Counted from the stretch's first letter, positions 1 to 8,550 are shown. The stretch is 64,000 nucleotides of DNA from JAPLJM01 sp963708515 (GCA_963708515.1 CAVPSX010000018.1:186001-250000); one strand, 5' to 3'. The notes: generated from the letters alone by a model not told the origin. Numbers and translations: made by a program.

Positions 1-601
1 TCCTCATCCGGATTTCACCGGCGCGCCCATCCGTCAGCACCTCCACCGACAGCAGGACCATCCCTTCATAGCCCCTCATACGGGCCATGAGCGGATAGGC
101 GGGACGTGTTGCGTTGATATAACGGGGCAAAATCATTTGCACGGCCTGTGTATTTCGCGATCCGCCCTGTGGACCGGCATGAAGCGGATTTCCGGTCGCT
201 TCAGCTCCGGATGCGATCTGTCCGACGTCCACGCTTTCCAAAGGCGGCAGATGCAGCGACACGGAGGCATCCGTTCCCGCATCCTGCGCCCGCGCCGCTC
301 GAACATCCTCCGTCACCGTTTTTTCAGGCGTCTCCTTGTCGTTCAGCTTTTTGACTGCCGGCCGGGACTGCATCGGCTTGATCACGGGGCGGGCTGTCCG
401 GGCATGATGGACCAGGTCATGGATTTTCTGATCACCTTGGCCGTTCATGGCATAAATCAGGGAGGCCGTGATGAATGGAACGTTTTCGATGGTTTGCCGT
501 GGCTTGACGCCATTGGCATTTGTCAAGACAATCAGCGCCAGCGCCAGGCCATGGAGGCCCAGAGAATAGGCGACAGCCCTTGGGAGTGTTCTCGTTTTCA
601 T
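1..601 (-). CDS. tonB: TonB-family energy transducer, C-terminus cut by window edge
   Basis: Reading the minus strand from the ATG at 601 gives an open frame to the window edge. It has a short basic N-terminus and a hydrophobic anchor (about residues 8-28). A charged, Pro/Lys/Glu-containing periplasmic linker follows. The start of a TonB C-terminal domain comes last, with the motifs PAYPLMARMRGYEGMV and LSVEVLTDGRAGEI. TonB couples the inner-membrane proton motive force to outer-membrane receptors. The ATG overlaps the stop of the cbiR-like gene as ATGA, so the two are translationally coupled and lie in the operon of the TonB-dependent receptor upstream. The natural partner is therefore that receptor. 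The last residues are outside the window. Confidence 0.85.
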   Translation of the reverse strand, partial: MKTRTLPRAVAYSLGLHGLALALIVLTNANGVKPRQTIENVPFITASLIYAMNGQGDQKIHDLVHHARTARPVIKPMQSRPAVKKLNDKETPEKTVTEDVRAARAQDAGTDASVSLHLPPLESVDVGQIASGAEATGNPLHAGPQGGSRNTQAVQMILPRYINATRPAYPLMARMRGYEGMVLLSVEVLTDGRAGEIRMR

Positions 602-1401
602 TGCAATACCCGCCTCAGGACATTCATGGACTCGTTCAACGCTGCTTCATCGAAGATCTCCAGCGTCAAAACGCGTGCTTTTTCGGGCCCGCTGCCCAGG
701 CGGTTTACGAGGGCGGTCAGTAAACCGTCGGGCAGGCAGGCCAGGCTGCGGTGGTCATGCCCCTCTTCCACCCCGTGGAGATGGAGCACTCTGGTCCGCG
801 GCAGGTAACGATCCAGACAAGCTTCCGGTGCAACCCCGTTGACCAGGTGGTGTCCGATGTCCAGGCAAACGCTCAGTTCATAGTCAACGACGATATCTTC
901 AATGAGGTGATACGGATAATCCAGCGTCTCCACACACAGGGTTTCAGGAGAAACGGCCTGGATCAGCCGCTCAACAGCAAGCCGGTGTCCTTGAGTCCAG
1001 CGAATCATTTCCGGGGAGGGGCGCTTTCCGCGATGGTCTCCGTGAAAATGAATGATATAGGCGAAGGGGTTCAGCATCGATGTGAGCTCGATGACGCGCA
1101 GGCACTTGTCCAGCGACCTCCGCCGGATAGCCTCCTCCGCGTGACCCAGCCAGACATCCAGAGGCAGATGCACCGTATAGGTCAGGTCATGCCGGTCCGC
1201 GGTCTCCTTCAGCGCCCGCAGCGTGTCGGCGTCCGGCAGATTGCTGATTTCATGCGATTCAAACAGCACCAGTTCGACGTCATCCACCTTGTCCGCCAGA
1301 AAGGCAACATTGGCCTTCAGGTCCGCGGGAATGACGTACGACGTCGTCCCCAGGCGGAACGGAAACCGGTTCTTTAGAGATGGATATTCCTTAAAATTCA
1401 A
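598..1401 (-). CDS. cbiR: CbiR-like cobamide-remodelling phosphodiesterase (AP-endonuclease-2-type TIM barrel)
   Basis: A 267-residue single-domain TIM-barrel protein of the sugar-isomerase/AP endonuclease 2 superfamily. Motifs seen include FRLGTTSYVIPADL near the start, VELVLFESHE, IIHFHGDH, ETLDYP, CLDIGHH and LHLHGV, which supply the usual His/Glu/Asp metal ligands. CbiR is the family member known to cleave salvaged cobamides so the lower ligand can be replaced. I assign it on the N-terminal sequence pattern and on its place between a TonB-dependent receptor and tonB in a B12-riboswitch operon. The start is taken as TTG at 1401, because GGGAGG sits about 9 bases upstream; it overlaps the receptor stop. 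ATG codons further upstream lie inside the receptor gene. A generic sugar phosphate isomerase is the alternative. Confidence 0.7.
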   Translation of the reverse strand: MNFKEYPSLKNRFPFRLGTTSYVIPADLKANVAFLADKVDDVELVLFESHEISNLPDADTLRALKETADRHDLTYTVHLPLDVWLGHAEEAIRRRSLDKCLRVIELTSMLNPFAYIIHFHGDHRGKRPSPEMIRWTQGHRLAVERLIQAVSPETLCVETLDYPYHLIEDIVVDYELSVCLDIGHHLVNGVAPEACLDRYLPRTRVLHLHGVEEGHDHRSLACLPDGLLTALVNRLGSGPEKARVLTLEIFDEAALNESMNVLRRVLQ

Positions 1402-3484
1402 AGGAAAGGCCTCCCTTAAAGGTGATGCCGGGCATGGGGTAGTAGGTATTGACACCTCCCCACGAGACATTGTCCGACCCGAAGGACGCATATTTCACAT
1501 CGGTCAGGTTTTCCACGCCGAAAAAGGCCGTTACGCTTACTTTTTCGATGGAGGGCTTATAAAGAAGATATAGATTGTAGAGGGTATAGGCCTTCAGCTT
1601 CTCTGCGTTGTTGTCAAAGTCCTGGGACAGGAAGGCCTCGCTCACGTAGCGCACAGAGGGACGGATGGTCAGATTCCAGGGCAGATAGATCTCCACGCCG
1701 GCATTGGCCATCCGGTTCGGCACCAGGGGCATCTCCTTCTTGCTGTGGGGACCGTCCTCAACGGTGGCCATGTGATAGGTGAAATTCCCATAGATCCGTG
1801 CCCGCTTTTCCCACAGATAGGACAGGGAAATCTCCGCACCGTCGTGACGCGACTTCCCGATGTTCTGATTATACCCCGTCCACGGTGTTACATAGACATA
1901 CTGGATTTCATCCTCCATATCGATCCTGAACAGGGTCAAACCGATCTTCAGGTTGTCCAGTGGATGGAATTCCGTTCCCGCCTCCACGCTGATACCCTTT
2001 TCTTTTTCCAGGTTTGTTAAAAACAACGCGCCTCCGAAGCCATTGAAGGAGGCTAATTCGTCCAGAAATGGGATGCGGTAAACCGTGGCAACCTTCGTGA
2101 AGACCTTTGATTTCGCGCCCACGAGCCACGTCAGTCCCGCTTCATAGGCCTCGGCCCGGTAAGTTTTTTCCTGGTCCGTGAAGCTGTTGGCCGGTGTCAG
2201 CACATCGGTATGGGACCCCTTTATGGCTGTCTGTTCCGACCGGTATCCGGCGCTCAGAATCAGGTTCTTAAGCAGACTGAACTCATCGCGGATATAGTAT
2301 CCAACGCTTTGTCTGGTCAGATCGGCCCAGCCTGTTTTCGTGGATCTCTCCCGGTTGCTGAAGAACTCCTTCCTGTAGGGTTCCCGGTAATAGTCCAGCC
2401 CGACAATCACTTTGTTATTAAATCCGAAGATTTCTCTTTCCAGAATATATTTCGGTGTAATGCCGTAAGTGTCCGTGCCGGTATCCGAGAAGCGGGTGAA
2501 TGCCCAGGAGGGCATATTGGTCTGGAGATCTTTCCTGCCATACAGGAAATTCATATCCACCTGCCCCCAGGACCCCGAGAGTGACTTGATGCCCAGATTG
2601 ACGTTCGTGTATTTGTCCGAGCCATCGTCATCGGGGGCGGCGCTGGCCCAGTTTGCCGGCGTGGCCGGCTGGTACTGCCGCCGGTTCTGCTCCATCTGCT
2701 CCTTCGTGAGGGCGCCAGGCATCTGATAGTCTGTCTTGTTGAAGGAGAGCCCTAAGGACACATTGAGCAAATCGCTTGCGTTGTACCCCACATCAAAGCC
2801 GCCCCCCTGCGATAAGAATTTCGACCGTTCCCGGTAGCCGAAGCTGAAATTGTTTTCCCCGGTCAGCGCGTAGGTCCATTTATTCATGGCGCCCGTTACG
2901 CCGACCCGTTCATTGTGGAGGCCGTCGCTCCCTGCCATGACGGCGACGTTGAATTTCGGTGGACCCTCGCCCTTTTTCGTGATGATGTTGACAACGCCGC
3001 CGATGGCCGAATCGCCGTACAGGACGCTGCCGGGACCTCGCACCACCTCGATTCTTTCAATCGTATTGACGGGAATCTGCAACCAGTTGATGGAAGACAT
3101 GTCAGGCCGGTTCAGCCGCCTGCCGTCCAGCATGACCAGGGTCTTTCCGAAAGGATTATCCCCGCCGAAGCCGCGCATGTCGATGGCCGACTGTGAAGAG
3201 TTGCTGCTGTAATTACGGAACTGAATGCTCTCTAACTTTTCCAGGACTTCCACCACCGTGGTGGCGCCCGACTGTTCTATCTGCCGGGCCGTGATGACGG
3301 ACACATTGGCGGGAACCTGGCGGACTTCCTCCCGGTCCCGGGTCGCCGTGACGACCACCTCTTCGAGGGTTACGGCTTTCCCGGTCTCCGGCGGCTTCGT
3401 TTCACCGAAGACTGCGCCCGGCAGGAACAGAACGAACAGGATGTACAAGATGAAGATCTTGAAAATTGTTGAATCCTTTTTCAT
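1391..3484 (-). CDS. btuB: TonB-dependent outer-membrane receptor, probably for corrinoids (BtuB-like)
   Basis: A 697-residue receptor. The chosen ATG at 3484 is preceded by AGAAGGAG and starts a signal peptide (MKKDSTIFKIFILY, cut near AVFGE). The TonB-box/plug start is LEEVVVTATR, followed by a plug domain with the VRGPGSVLYGDSAIGGVVNI motif (about residues 135-155). A long beta-barrel follows, ending in an aromatic residue (SFEF), as outer-membrane barrels do. A 41-residue in-frame extension upstream is rejected because it runs through the riboswitch. Placement directly behind a cobalamin riboswitch and before a CbiR-like gene points to cobalamin or cobinamide as substrate. Some receptors of this type take siderophores, so substrate is inferred from regulation. 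Confidence 0.85.
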   Translation of the reverse strand: MKKDSTIFKIFILYILFVLFLPGAVFGETKPPETGKAVTLEEVVVTATRDREEVRQVPANVSVITARQIEQSGATTVVEVLEKLESIQFRNYSSNSSQSAIDMRGFGGDNPFGKTLVMLDGRRLNRPDMSSINWLQIPVNTIERIEVVRGPGSVLYGDSAIGGVVNIITKKGEGPPKFNVAVMAGSDGLHNERVGVTGAMNKWTYALTGENNFSFGYRERSKFLSQGGGFDVGYNASDLLNVSLGLSFNKTDYQMPGALTKEQMEQNRRQYQPATPANWASAAPDDDGSDKYTNVNLGIKSLSGSWGQVDMNFLYGRKDLQTNMPSWAFTRFSDTGTDTYGITPKYILEREIFGFNNKVIVGLDYYREPYRKEFFSNRERSTKTGWADLTRQSVGYYIRDEFSLLKNLILSAGYRSEQTAIKGSHTDVLTPANSFTDQEKTYRAEAYEAGLTWLVGAKSKVFTKVATVYRIPFLDELASFNGFGGALFLTNLEKEKGISVEAGTEFHPLDNLKIGLTLFRIDMEDEIQYVYVTPWTGYNQNIGKSRHDGAEISLSYLWEKRARIYGNFTYHMATVEDGPHSKKEMPLVPNRMANAGVEIYLPWNLTIRPSVRYVSEAFLSQDFDNNAEKLKAYTLYNLYLLYKPSIEKVSVTAFFGVENLTDVKYASFGSDNVSWGGVNTYYPMPGITFKGGLSFEF

Positions 3485-3529
3485 TTGACGTTTCTCCTTC
3501 TTCCCCCGCGGGAATATGGTCATTTTTCC

Positions 3530-3700
3530 GTCGGTTCCGTATCCTGGCTTGCGGCTGTTGATGCCCTTCATGTCTTCCCGGCTTACTTTCCGGGGCATCG
3601 GCGACATGCTTGGCTTTCGTTCCGCTTACAGTTGCGGGGCAGCGCCGGCGTTTCACCGGCTTCCGGTTTCTGACGGATACTCTCTTTTCGGCGTCACCCG
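3530..3700 (-). promoter_or_regulatory. Cobalamin riboswitch upstream of the TonB-dependent receptor
   Basis: On the minus strand the core elements appear in order: GAAGCCGGTGAAA, then CGCTGCCCCGCAACTGTAAG, then GAAAGCCA, and the closing GCAAGCCAGGATAC element (about 3539-3552). This is the standard B12 aptamer order. The receptor start codon is about 55 bases downstream. The segment in between holds a C/G-rich stretch and the AGAAGGAG ribosome site, which suggests control of ribosome access; no U-tract terminator is obvious. The stop codon of the upstream ABC ATPase gene lies inside the conserved GCCGGTGAAA element, so gene end and aptamer overlap. Confidence 0.92.
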
Positions 3701-4456
3701 TGGTAAATCCGTGATGGGATGCCGATCCACCATCACCGGGGTTTCATAAACCGCTTGGATATGTTCCTCCGTAATGACCTCGATGGGCCGGCCGGCCACC
3801 TGTATGCGTCCCTCTTTCAGGAGGATGATCCGGTCGCAGTACAGCGAGGCGAGGTTGATGTCATGCGTGACGGCAATCACCGTCAGGCCCTGTGTCATGT
3901 TCAGAGTTTTGATGAGGTTGAAAAATTCCACCTGATGCCGGATGTCCAGGGAGGCGGTCGGCTCGTCAAGCAGCAACAACTGGGGCTCCTGCGCCAGCGC
4001 GCGGGCAATCAGAACCCGTTGCCGCTCGCCGCCGCTCAACCGGTTCATGCTCCGGCCTGCGAGCGCCAGTGTATCGGTCATTGCCATTGCCCGGTTGACG
4101 ATAGCCAGATCCTTCTCCCCCTCGAAACGCCATTTTCCGAGGTGCGGCGCCCGCCCCATCAGGACGACCTCCTGAACCAGGAACGGAAAAATCATCGGGG
4201 ATTCCTGGGGAACCACGGCAACGATTTTAGCCAGAGCGTCGCGTTGCAGCTGGTGCACCGGTACGCCGTGAATGCGGATCATGCCCGCCCGGGGCTTCAG
4301 GATGCCGTCAATGAGGTTCAGCAGCGTCGTCTTGCCGGTGCCGTTCGGCCCGATCAGGCCGACAAAATCTCCCGTCTCAACTGCAAATGAGACGTCCCGG
4401 AGCACCGGCGCGCCATTATAGGAAAAGCTGATGTGTTCGGCCTGCAGGATCGACAT
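3653..4456 (-). CDS. btuD: ABC transporter ATP-binding protein, corrinoid/iron-siderophore type (BtuD/FecE-like)
   Basis: A 267-residue ABC ATPase that powers the inner-membrane permease encoded just upstream. Walker A is GPNGTGKT (36-43), the signature is LSGGERQ (140-146), Walker B is LLLLDEP (160-166), and a THD switch histidine follows. Length and the PQESPMIFPFLVQEVVLMGR segment fit the FecE/BtuD family. It begins 3 bases after the permease stop, so the two are co-transcribed from the riboswitch-controlled promoter at about 5780. B12 rather than iron-siderophore specificity comes from the riboswitches on both sides. No periplasmic binding protein (BtuF) is visible in the window. Confidence 0.88.
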   Translation of the reverse strand: MSILQAEHISFSYNGAPVLRDVSFAVETGDFVGLIGPNGTGKTTLLNLIDGILKPRAGMIRIHGVPVHQLQRDALAKIVAVVPQESPMIFPFLVQEVVLMGRAPHLGKWRFEGEKDLAIVNRAMAMTDTLALAGRSMNRLSGGERQRVLIARALAQEPQLLLLDEPTASLDIRHQVEFFNLIKTLNMTQGLTVIAVTHDINLASLYCDRIILLKEGRIQVAGRPIEVITEEHIQAVYETPVMVDRHPITDLPRVTPKREYPSETGSR

Positions 4457-4459
4457 GGG

Positions 4460-5554
4460 TTAAACCGTCCTCCTGTACAGCAGGTAGATGAAATACGGGG
4501 CGCCGCAAAGAGCCGTGATGACGCCGACCGGCAGCTCGACGGGAGCCATGACGGACCGGGCAATGGTGTCTGCCGCAGCCAGAAAAGACGCCCCGAAAAG
4601 GACCGCGGCCGGCAGCAGCAGCCGGTGATCCGGACCCAGCGTCAGACGCAGCAGGTGCGGAATGATCAGACCGACAAACCCGATGGTGCCGCTGACCGAG
4701 ACCGCCGCCGCCGTCGTCATAGACGCGGTGATGAGCAGTATTTTTTTCGTTTTCTCGACATCCACGCCCAGTTGCATGGCCGTCTCTTCCCCCGTCAACA
4801 GCAGGTTCAGGGACCGGGCGTGAAGAAGCATAACGATGAATCCGGCCAGTAGAAAGAAACCGGTAAAGAAGACCTCTCCCTTTTCAGCCATGCTCAGATC
4901 GCCCATCAGCCAGAAGAAAACGCTGTGCAAGCGATCACTGCCGCTGATGGATACCAAAAACATGATGACGGCGGAAAAAAAGGCATTGATGATGACTCCG
5001 GTCAGCAGCAGGTTATTCGTCTGCCTGTCCGTTCGGCTTCCGGCTATCCCAAAAATCGTGAGGATCGTCAGCAGCGCCCCCAGGAAGGCAAGCCCTGCAA
5101 TGCCGAAAGGCATGGCGCCGGCGCCGATGAGAATGCCGATAATGGCCCCCACGGCGGCGCCTCCGGAGATGCCGAGAATATAAGGGTCAGCCAGCGGGTT
5201 CCGGAGAACGGCCTGAAACACGACGCCGGCGGCGGACAGGGCGGCGCCGACGATTCCGGCAAAGAGAATACGCGGAAGGCGAATGGACAGCAGAATGGTT
5301 TTTTCCGATGGGTCGAGACGGGCCTCAGTCCCCTGGAAGAGCCAAAAGAGCCGCCGCGCGAGGGAAAAGGGAGAGGCACCTCCGGGACCTGTCGCGAGGG
5401 AAACAATCAGGACAAGTAGAAAGGCGGCCACAAGCAGGAGAACGACCCGGATGATCCGGGTCAGCGTAACGACAGGCTGGAGCGGGCATCGATCCGCTGA
5501 ATCGACATCAGAAACAGACCGCTTCGGCAATGATATGAAGGGTATTCTGAACAT
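4460..5554 (-). CDS. btuC: ABC transporter permease, FecCD/BtuC family
   Basis: A 364-residue polytopic membrane protein of the FecCD family. It has about ten hydrophobic segments and the family motifs RLPRILFAGIVGAALSAAGV, NPLADPYILGISGGAAVGA and GTIGFVGLIIPHLLR. It forms the translocation pore for the adjacent ATPase. The ATG at 5554 is kept although the upstream GGGCGGG is a modest ribosome site. A long hydrophilic N-terminal stretch (about residues 1-33) precedes the first membrane segment, so a later start is possible. It is the first gene after the second cobalamin riboswitch, which argues for a corrinoid substrate. Confidence 0.87.
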   Translation of the reverse strand: MFRIPFISLPKRSVSDVDSADRCPLQPVVTLTRIIRVVLLLVAAFLLVLIVSLATGPGGASPFSLARRLFWLFQGTEARLDPSEKTILLSIRLPRILFAGIVGAALSAAGVVFQAVLRNPLADPYILGISGGAAVGAIIGILIGAGAMPFGIAGLAFLGALLTILTIFGIAGSRTDRQTNNLLLTGVIINAFFSAVIMFLVSISGSDRLHSVFFWLMGDLSMAEKGEVFFTGFFLLAGFIVMLLHARSLNLLLTGEETAMQLGVDVEKTKKILLITASMTTAAAVSVSGTIGFVGLIIPHLLRLTLGPDHRLLLPAAVLFGASFLAAADTIARSVMAPVELPVGVITALCGAPYFIYLLYRRTV

Positions 5555-5574
5555 GGTTTCCCGCCCGCGAGGGT

Positions 5575-5725
5575 CTTCGATGGATCGGTCTTCCGGCTTC
5601 GGGCGGCCTACTCACCCGCCTTCCCATCATGATTGACTCATGACAGTGGCATTTCGGGTTTTCGTTCCCTTCACGGCTGCGGGGCAGCGGGGGCTTTTCA
5701 CCCCTCTTCCCTGAATCCACCTGTA
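5575..5725 (-). promoter_or_regulatory. Cobalamin riboswitch upstream of the BtuC-like permease
   Basis: The minus strand shows GGGGTGAAAAGCC, CGCTGCCCCGCAGCCGTGAA, GAACGAAAACCCG, the classic B12-box sequence ATGCCACTGTCATGAG, GATGGGAAGGCGGG, and the closing CCGAAGCCGGAAGACC. All core elements are in the order expected for the B12 aptamer. The permease start is about 25 bases from its 3' edge, so translational control is likely. With the receptor riboswitch this gives two independent B12 sensors within 2.2 kb. Confidence 0.92.
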
Positions 5726-5755
5726 TCTGCTGCTTTACAAATTTTCCTAGTTTTA

Positions 5756-5782
5756 GCTATACAAAAGAATCTCTTTTGTCAA
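5756..5782 (-). promoter_or_regulatory. Promoter-like element with perfect palindrome ahead of the btuC riboswitch
   Basis: On the minus strand, TTGACA (5777-5782) is followed after 15 bases by TATAGC (5756-5761), a short spacing. The spacer is a perfect inverted repeat, ACAAAAGA-GAT-TCTTTTGT (5761-5779), which overlaps the -35 and looks like an operator. Transcription from here would enter the riboswitch at about 5725. Confidence 0.5.
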
Positions 5783-5892
5783 GATCAAAATAATCCTGCT
5801 CAATGGGCCGTAAATCAGGGACAGCCAAGCCTATTCAATATTTTGCTCCCGCAAAAAGTCGCAAAAGTGATGAATCTGAGACGGCTCCGTTG

Positions 5893-6357
5893 TCAATATT
5901 TCGCATTGATCTTGTCAAGCTGCTCCTTGGTGATGCCCGGCACATCGCCGCGGGCCTTCCAGCGGTTGAGGTTCCATGCGCCGTCGCCGAGCCAGTCCTT
6001 GATCGTTTTCAAGCTGGCCGTGCGTTCCGCATCCGTACCGCCGAGGAACATATACATGTTGCCCGGCTTGCCGCCGGCCGCCTTGCCGTCGTCCAATCGC
6101 CGCATCATCGCGCCTGTCGCCGGCCATAGGACGTAGCTCATGAAATGCGGATAGCTGTCCATGCGCGATCCGACCGTCTTGCGCTTTTCGTCGCCCAGCA
6201 GCATCCAGTCGTTGTATTCAGGCGCGTTTTGTCCATGACACATACCGCACTTCATCAAAACAATCGGTGCGATGTCCTTGCGCCACGTGAGTTCCTGGGC
6301 AATGGCCGGCACCGCAATCCCTGCAATCAATAAAATGGAAGCAATGGTTTTAAGCAT
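5893..6357 (-). CDS. Periplasmic monoheme c-type cytochrome-like protein
   Basis: A 154-residue secreted protein. The start at 6357 is chosen because AAGGAG lies about 8 bases upstream and it opens directly on a signal peptide (MLKTIASILLIAGIAV, cut after AIA). One CxxCH heme site, CGMCHG, lies at residues 37-42. The rest is a compact domain with conserved Trp/Gly residues (DWMLLGDEKR, PGNMYMFLGG) and a lysine-rich C-terminus. It probably carries one covalent heme and acts in periplasmic electron transfer. No partner oxidoreductase is adjacent, so the pathway is unknown. A 66-residue longer reading overlaps the next gene and has no ribosome site. Confidence 0.75.
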   Translation of the reverse strand: MLKTIASILLIAGIAVPAIAQELTWRKDIAPIVLMKCGMCHGQNAPEYNDWMLLGDEKRKTVGSRMDSYPHFMSYVLWPATGAMMRRLDDGKAAGGKPGNMYMFLGGTDAERTASLKTIKDWLGDGAWNLNRWKARGDVPGITKEQLDKINAKY

Positions 6358-6487
6358 CGCCTTTTCTCCTTTCATTTCGCCGAGAAGAAAATCAATCCAC
6401 CGCCGTCGAAGTGTAAAAACGAAGGCCCTGTCGCGTAAAAAAATTCGTGTGAAAATTACTCTGCCTGCCTGTTGTGAAAGAAATGCC

Positions 6488-7474
6488 TCAACTGCGATCC
6501 GCCTGCTCGTTCCTGGGTGTTTCATCGCGGGCCTTGGTTCTGAGCTTTTCGGCAATGTCCAGGACGGTATTGGCGTAAATCTGGCTGCGATTATAGGTCA
6601 TGACGACCCGGTACTGGCCTTTCCGGTTCATGTTGCATTTCCATCCGTGGCTGTGCAGATACTTGCCGATGCTGTGCAGGGCGTCTTCCGTGGTGAACAG
6701 GTCAATACGGCCGTCGCCGTCCGCATCGACGCCGTAGGCAGAAACATTGGACGGCATGAACTGGCAAAGACCGATGGCACCGTAAATGGAGCCGGGAATC
6801 TCCAGCGGATCGATCTTGTTTTTCCAGGCATAATGGATAAGTGCAATCAGCTCCTGATAGGCCCAGTCCGATTTTTCCAGACACCGCCGCCGGGCATATT
6901 CCTCATTGGATGCTGTCAAGAGATCACCGGCCAGATGGGGTCGGATCATTTCCAGATCACCAGCCAGGGCCATGCTGGCGAGGGTGTTGAAGGCCCGCCT
7001 CGAACCCGTTTTCCGACCCAGGTCCGTTTCCACGAGCATGATGGCCACGACAATTTCTTCCGGCACGCAATATCGGGTCTGGATGCTTCTTAATGCGGCT
7101 TTGTTTTCATGGGTATAGGCAAAGGCCCGGTCGATGAGCTCCGGTCTCAGGAACTTGTTGAAAAGCTCCCTGATCCTTGCTTCCCGCTCGGCGGAGGGTT
7201 CCCGGGATTGATGCCGGATCAACTCTTCGACTTTACGCGACATGGGGTCGGGATCAAAGCGTGCCTCCGGACGGGCAAAGAGCTCTGCGACGCTCTTTTT
7301 ATCATTGCCGTCCCGGACCAGCCGATCGATCAGCGGCGACCAGTCCGCCCATACCTGAACAGGGATCAGACCCGTGAGCATGAAAAAAAAGAGGAGCGTC
7401 AGAGAACTCAATCCGAATCCCGGAGGATGTTTCTGTCCGGGTATTCTCAATCCAACATCCGGTATAGGTCTCAT
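6488..7474 (-). CDS. mltB: Lytic murein transglycosylase, MltB family
   Basis: A 328-residue protein with a hydrophobic N-terminal segment (about 22-43) serving as signal or anchor. The GH103/MltB fold follows: catalytic Glu in MLVETDLGR (E149), then FNTLASMA and the diagnostic GSIYGAIGLCQFMPSN and YGVDADGDGRIDL motifs. The enzyme cleaves the glycan backbone of peptidoglycan, forming 1,6-anhydromuramic ends. No cysteine of a proper lipobox is present, so it may be soluble or membrane-anchored rather than a lipoprotein. The ribosome site before the ATG at 7474 is weak. Confidence 0.85.
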   Translation of the reverse strand: MRPIPDVGLRIPGQKHPPGFGLSSLTLLFFFMLTGLIPVQVWADWSPLIDRLVRDGNDKKSVAELFARPEARFDPDPMSRKVEELIRHQSREPSAEREARIRELFNKFLRPELIDRAFAYTHENKAALRSIQTRYCVPEEIVVAIMLVETDLGRKTGSRRAFNTLASMALAGDLEMIRPHLAGDLLTASNEEYARRRCLEKSDWAYQELIALIHYAWKNKIDPLEIPGSIYGAIGLCQFMPSNVSAYGVDADGDGRIDLFTTEDALHSIGKYLHSHGWKCNMNRKGQYRVVMTYNRSQIYANTVLDIAEKLRTKARDETPRNEQADRS

Positions 7475-7589
7475 AAAAAGCTCAATTATTCCCGTTTAAA
7501 CTAAAAATAACAATCAGTTAGAAAATCACACAGCTTTATTTTTCCTATATGAATTGAGACCTGAAGTCAATCAATATTTAAAAATATAT

Positions 7590-8369
7590 TCAAATCTTCA
7601 GCAGCAAGACCCAGCAGACAACCAGAACCATGCGATAGACGCCGAAGGGGATGAAGGTATGCGTCTTGATGAAGCGCAGCAGAAATTTGATGCTCAGAAG
7701 CGCCACCGCAAAAGCGGTGACGAACCCCGCCAGGAGATATTGGAACTCACCAGCGGAGAACTGCGATCCGCTCCGGATCAGATCATAGCCGGTTGCGGCC
7801 AGCATCGTGGGCACCGCCAGCAGAAAGGTAAATTCCACAATGGTTTTGCGCTTCAGACCCAGCAACAATCCGCCCACGATCGTGGAGGCTGAGCGGGACA
7901 CACCGGGAATCATGGCAACGGACTGAAACAGGCCGATAATCAGGGCGGTTTTGTAGGAGATATCACGGATCTCGTCAGCCGCGTCCGGCTTCTCCCGGTA
8001 CCACCTTTCAAAAGCCACGAGGACCACCCCTCCAACCAGCAAGGCCCAAAGGACGACCGCCTCCGATCCCAGCAGATAGCCTTTGATCATTCTGTAAAGG
8101 GTCAGCCCGAGAATCCCCGTAGGCAGAAAGGCCACGATCAGTCGCTTGATGACTTCCATATCCACCAGCAGGGTCCGCCCGTAAAGGACCACGACGGATA
8201 GAATTGTTCCCGCCTGGATGGCGATCTCAAAACTCTTCAGAAATTCCGTGTGTTTGAGCCCCATCAGTTGCGAGGCCAAGATCATGTGCCCCGTCGAAGA
8301 AATGGGAAGAAACTCGGAAACCCCCTGAACGATTCCCAGGATGACAGCGGTGATTAAATCCATGCGCAC
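7590..8369 (-). CDS. uppP: Undecaprenyl-diphosphatase UppP (BacA)
   Basis: A 259-residue polytopic membrane enzyme that dephosphorylates undecaprenyl pyrophosphate, recycling the lipid carrier for peptidoglycan and LPS. The two family motifs are present: GVSEFLPISSTGHM (about 17-29) and PGVSRSASTI (about residue 155), holding the catalytic Glu/His and Arg/Ser. Length is typical. ATG at 8369 and a second ATG two codons later are both usable. It stands alone; the neighbouring lytic transglycosylase fits the same envelope theme. Confidence 0.93.
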   Translation of the reverse strand: MRMDLITAVILGIVQGVSEFLPISSTGHMILASQLMGLKHTEFLKSFEIAIQAGTILSVVVLYGRTLLVDMEVIKRLIVAFLPTGILGLTLYRMIKGYLLGSEAVVLWALLVGGVVLVAFERWYREKPDAADEIRDISYKTALIIGLFQSVAMIPGVSRSASTIVGGLLLGLKRKTIVEFTFLLAVPTMLAATGYDLIRSGSQFSAGEFQYLLAGFVTAFAVALLSIKFLLRFIKTHTFIPFGVYRMVLVVCWVLLLKI

Positions 8370-8468
8370 CCTGTTTATTCATTTTGAAAAAGATGTCAAC
8401 AATTAACTTGCCGATTGTTTACCTTGGGTAACATTTAATATGAGTCAATTCGGTAAACCAAAAGTCCC

Positions 8469-8497
8469 TTGACAAGCAAAATCGGCACCTCTATACT
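8469..8497 (+). promoter_or_regulatory. Consensus sigma-70 promoter for the lipoprotein gene
   Basis: TTGACA (8469-8474), a 17-base spacer and TATACT (8492-8497) lie about 54 bases before the chosen start codon. Both hexamers are at or one base from consensus. Confidence 0.75.
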
Positions 8498-8550
8498 GCG
8501 ACCCCTCGCAGGCAGTGTCTTATCCAAAACAAGTTGAAAGGATGGGGGTA

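Noticed and set aside
137..808. Plus-strand open frame of 223 codons at the left edge
   Set aside because: It is antisense to tonB and cbiR, has low-complexity Arg-rich translation, and no ribosome site; the minus-strand reading gives clear protein families.
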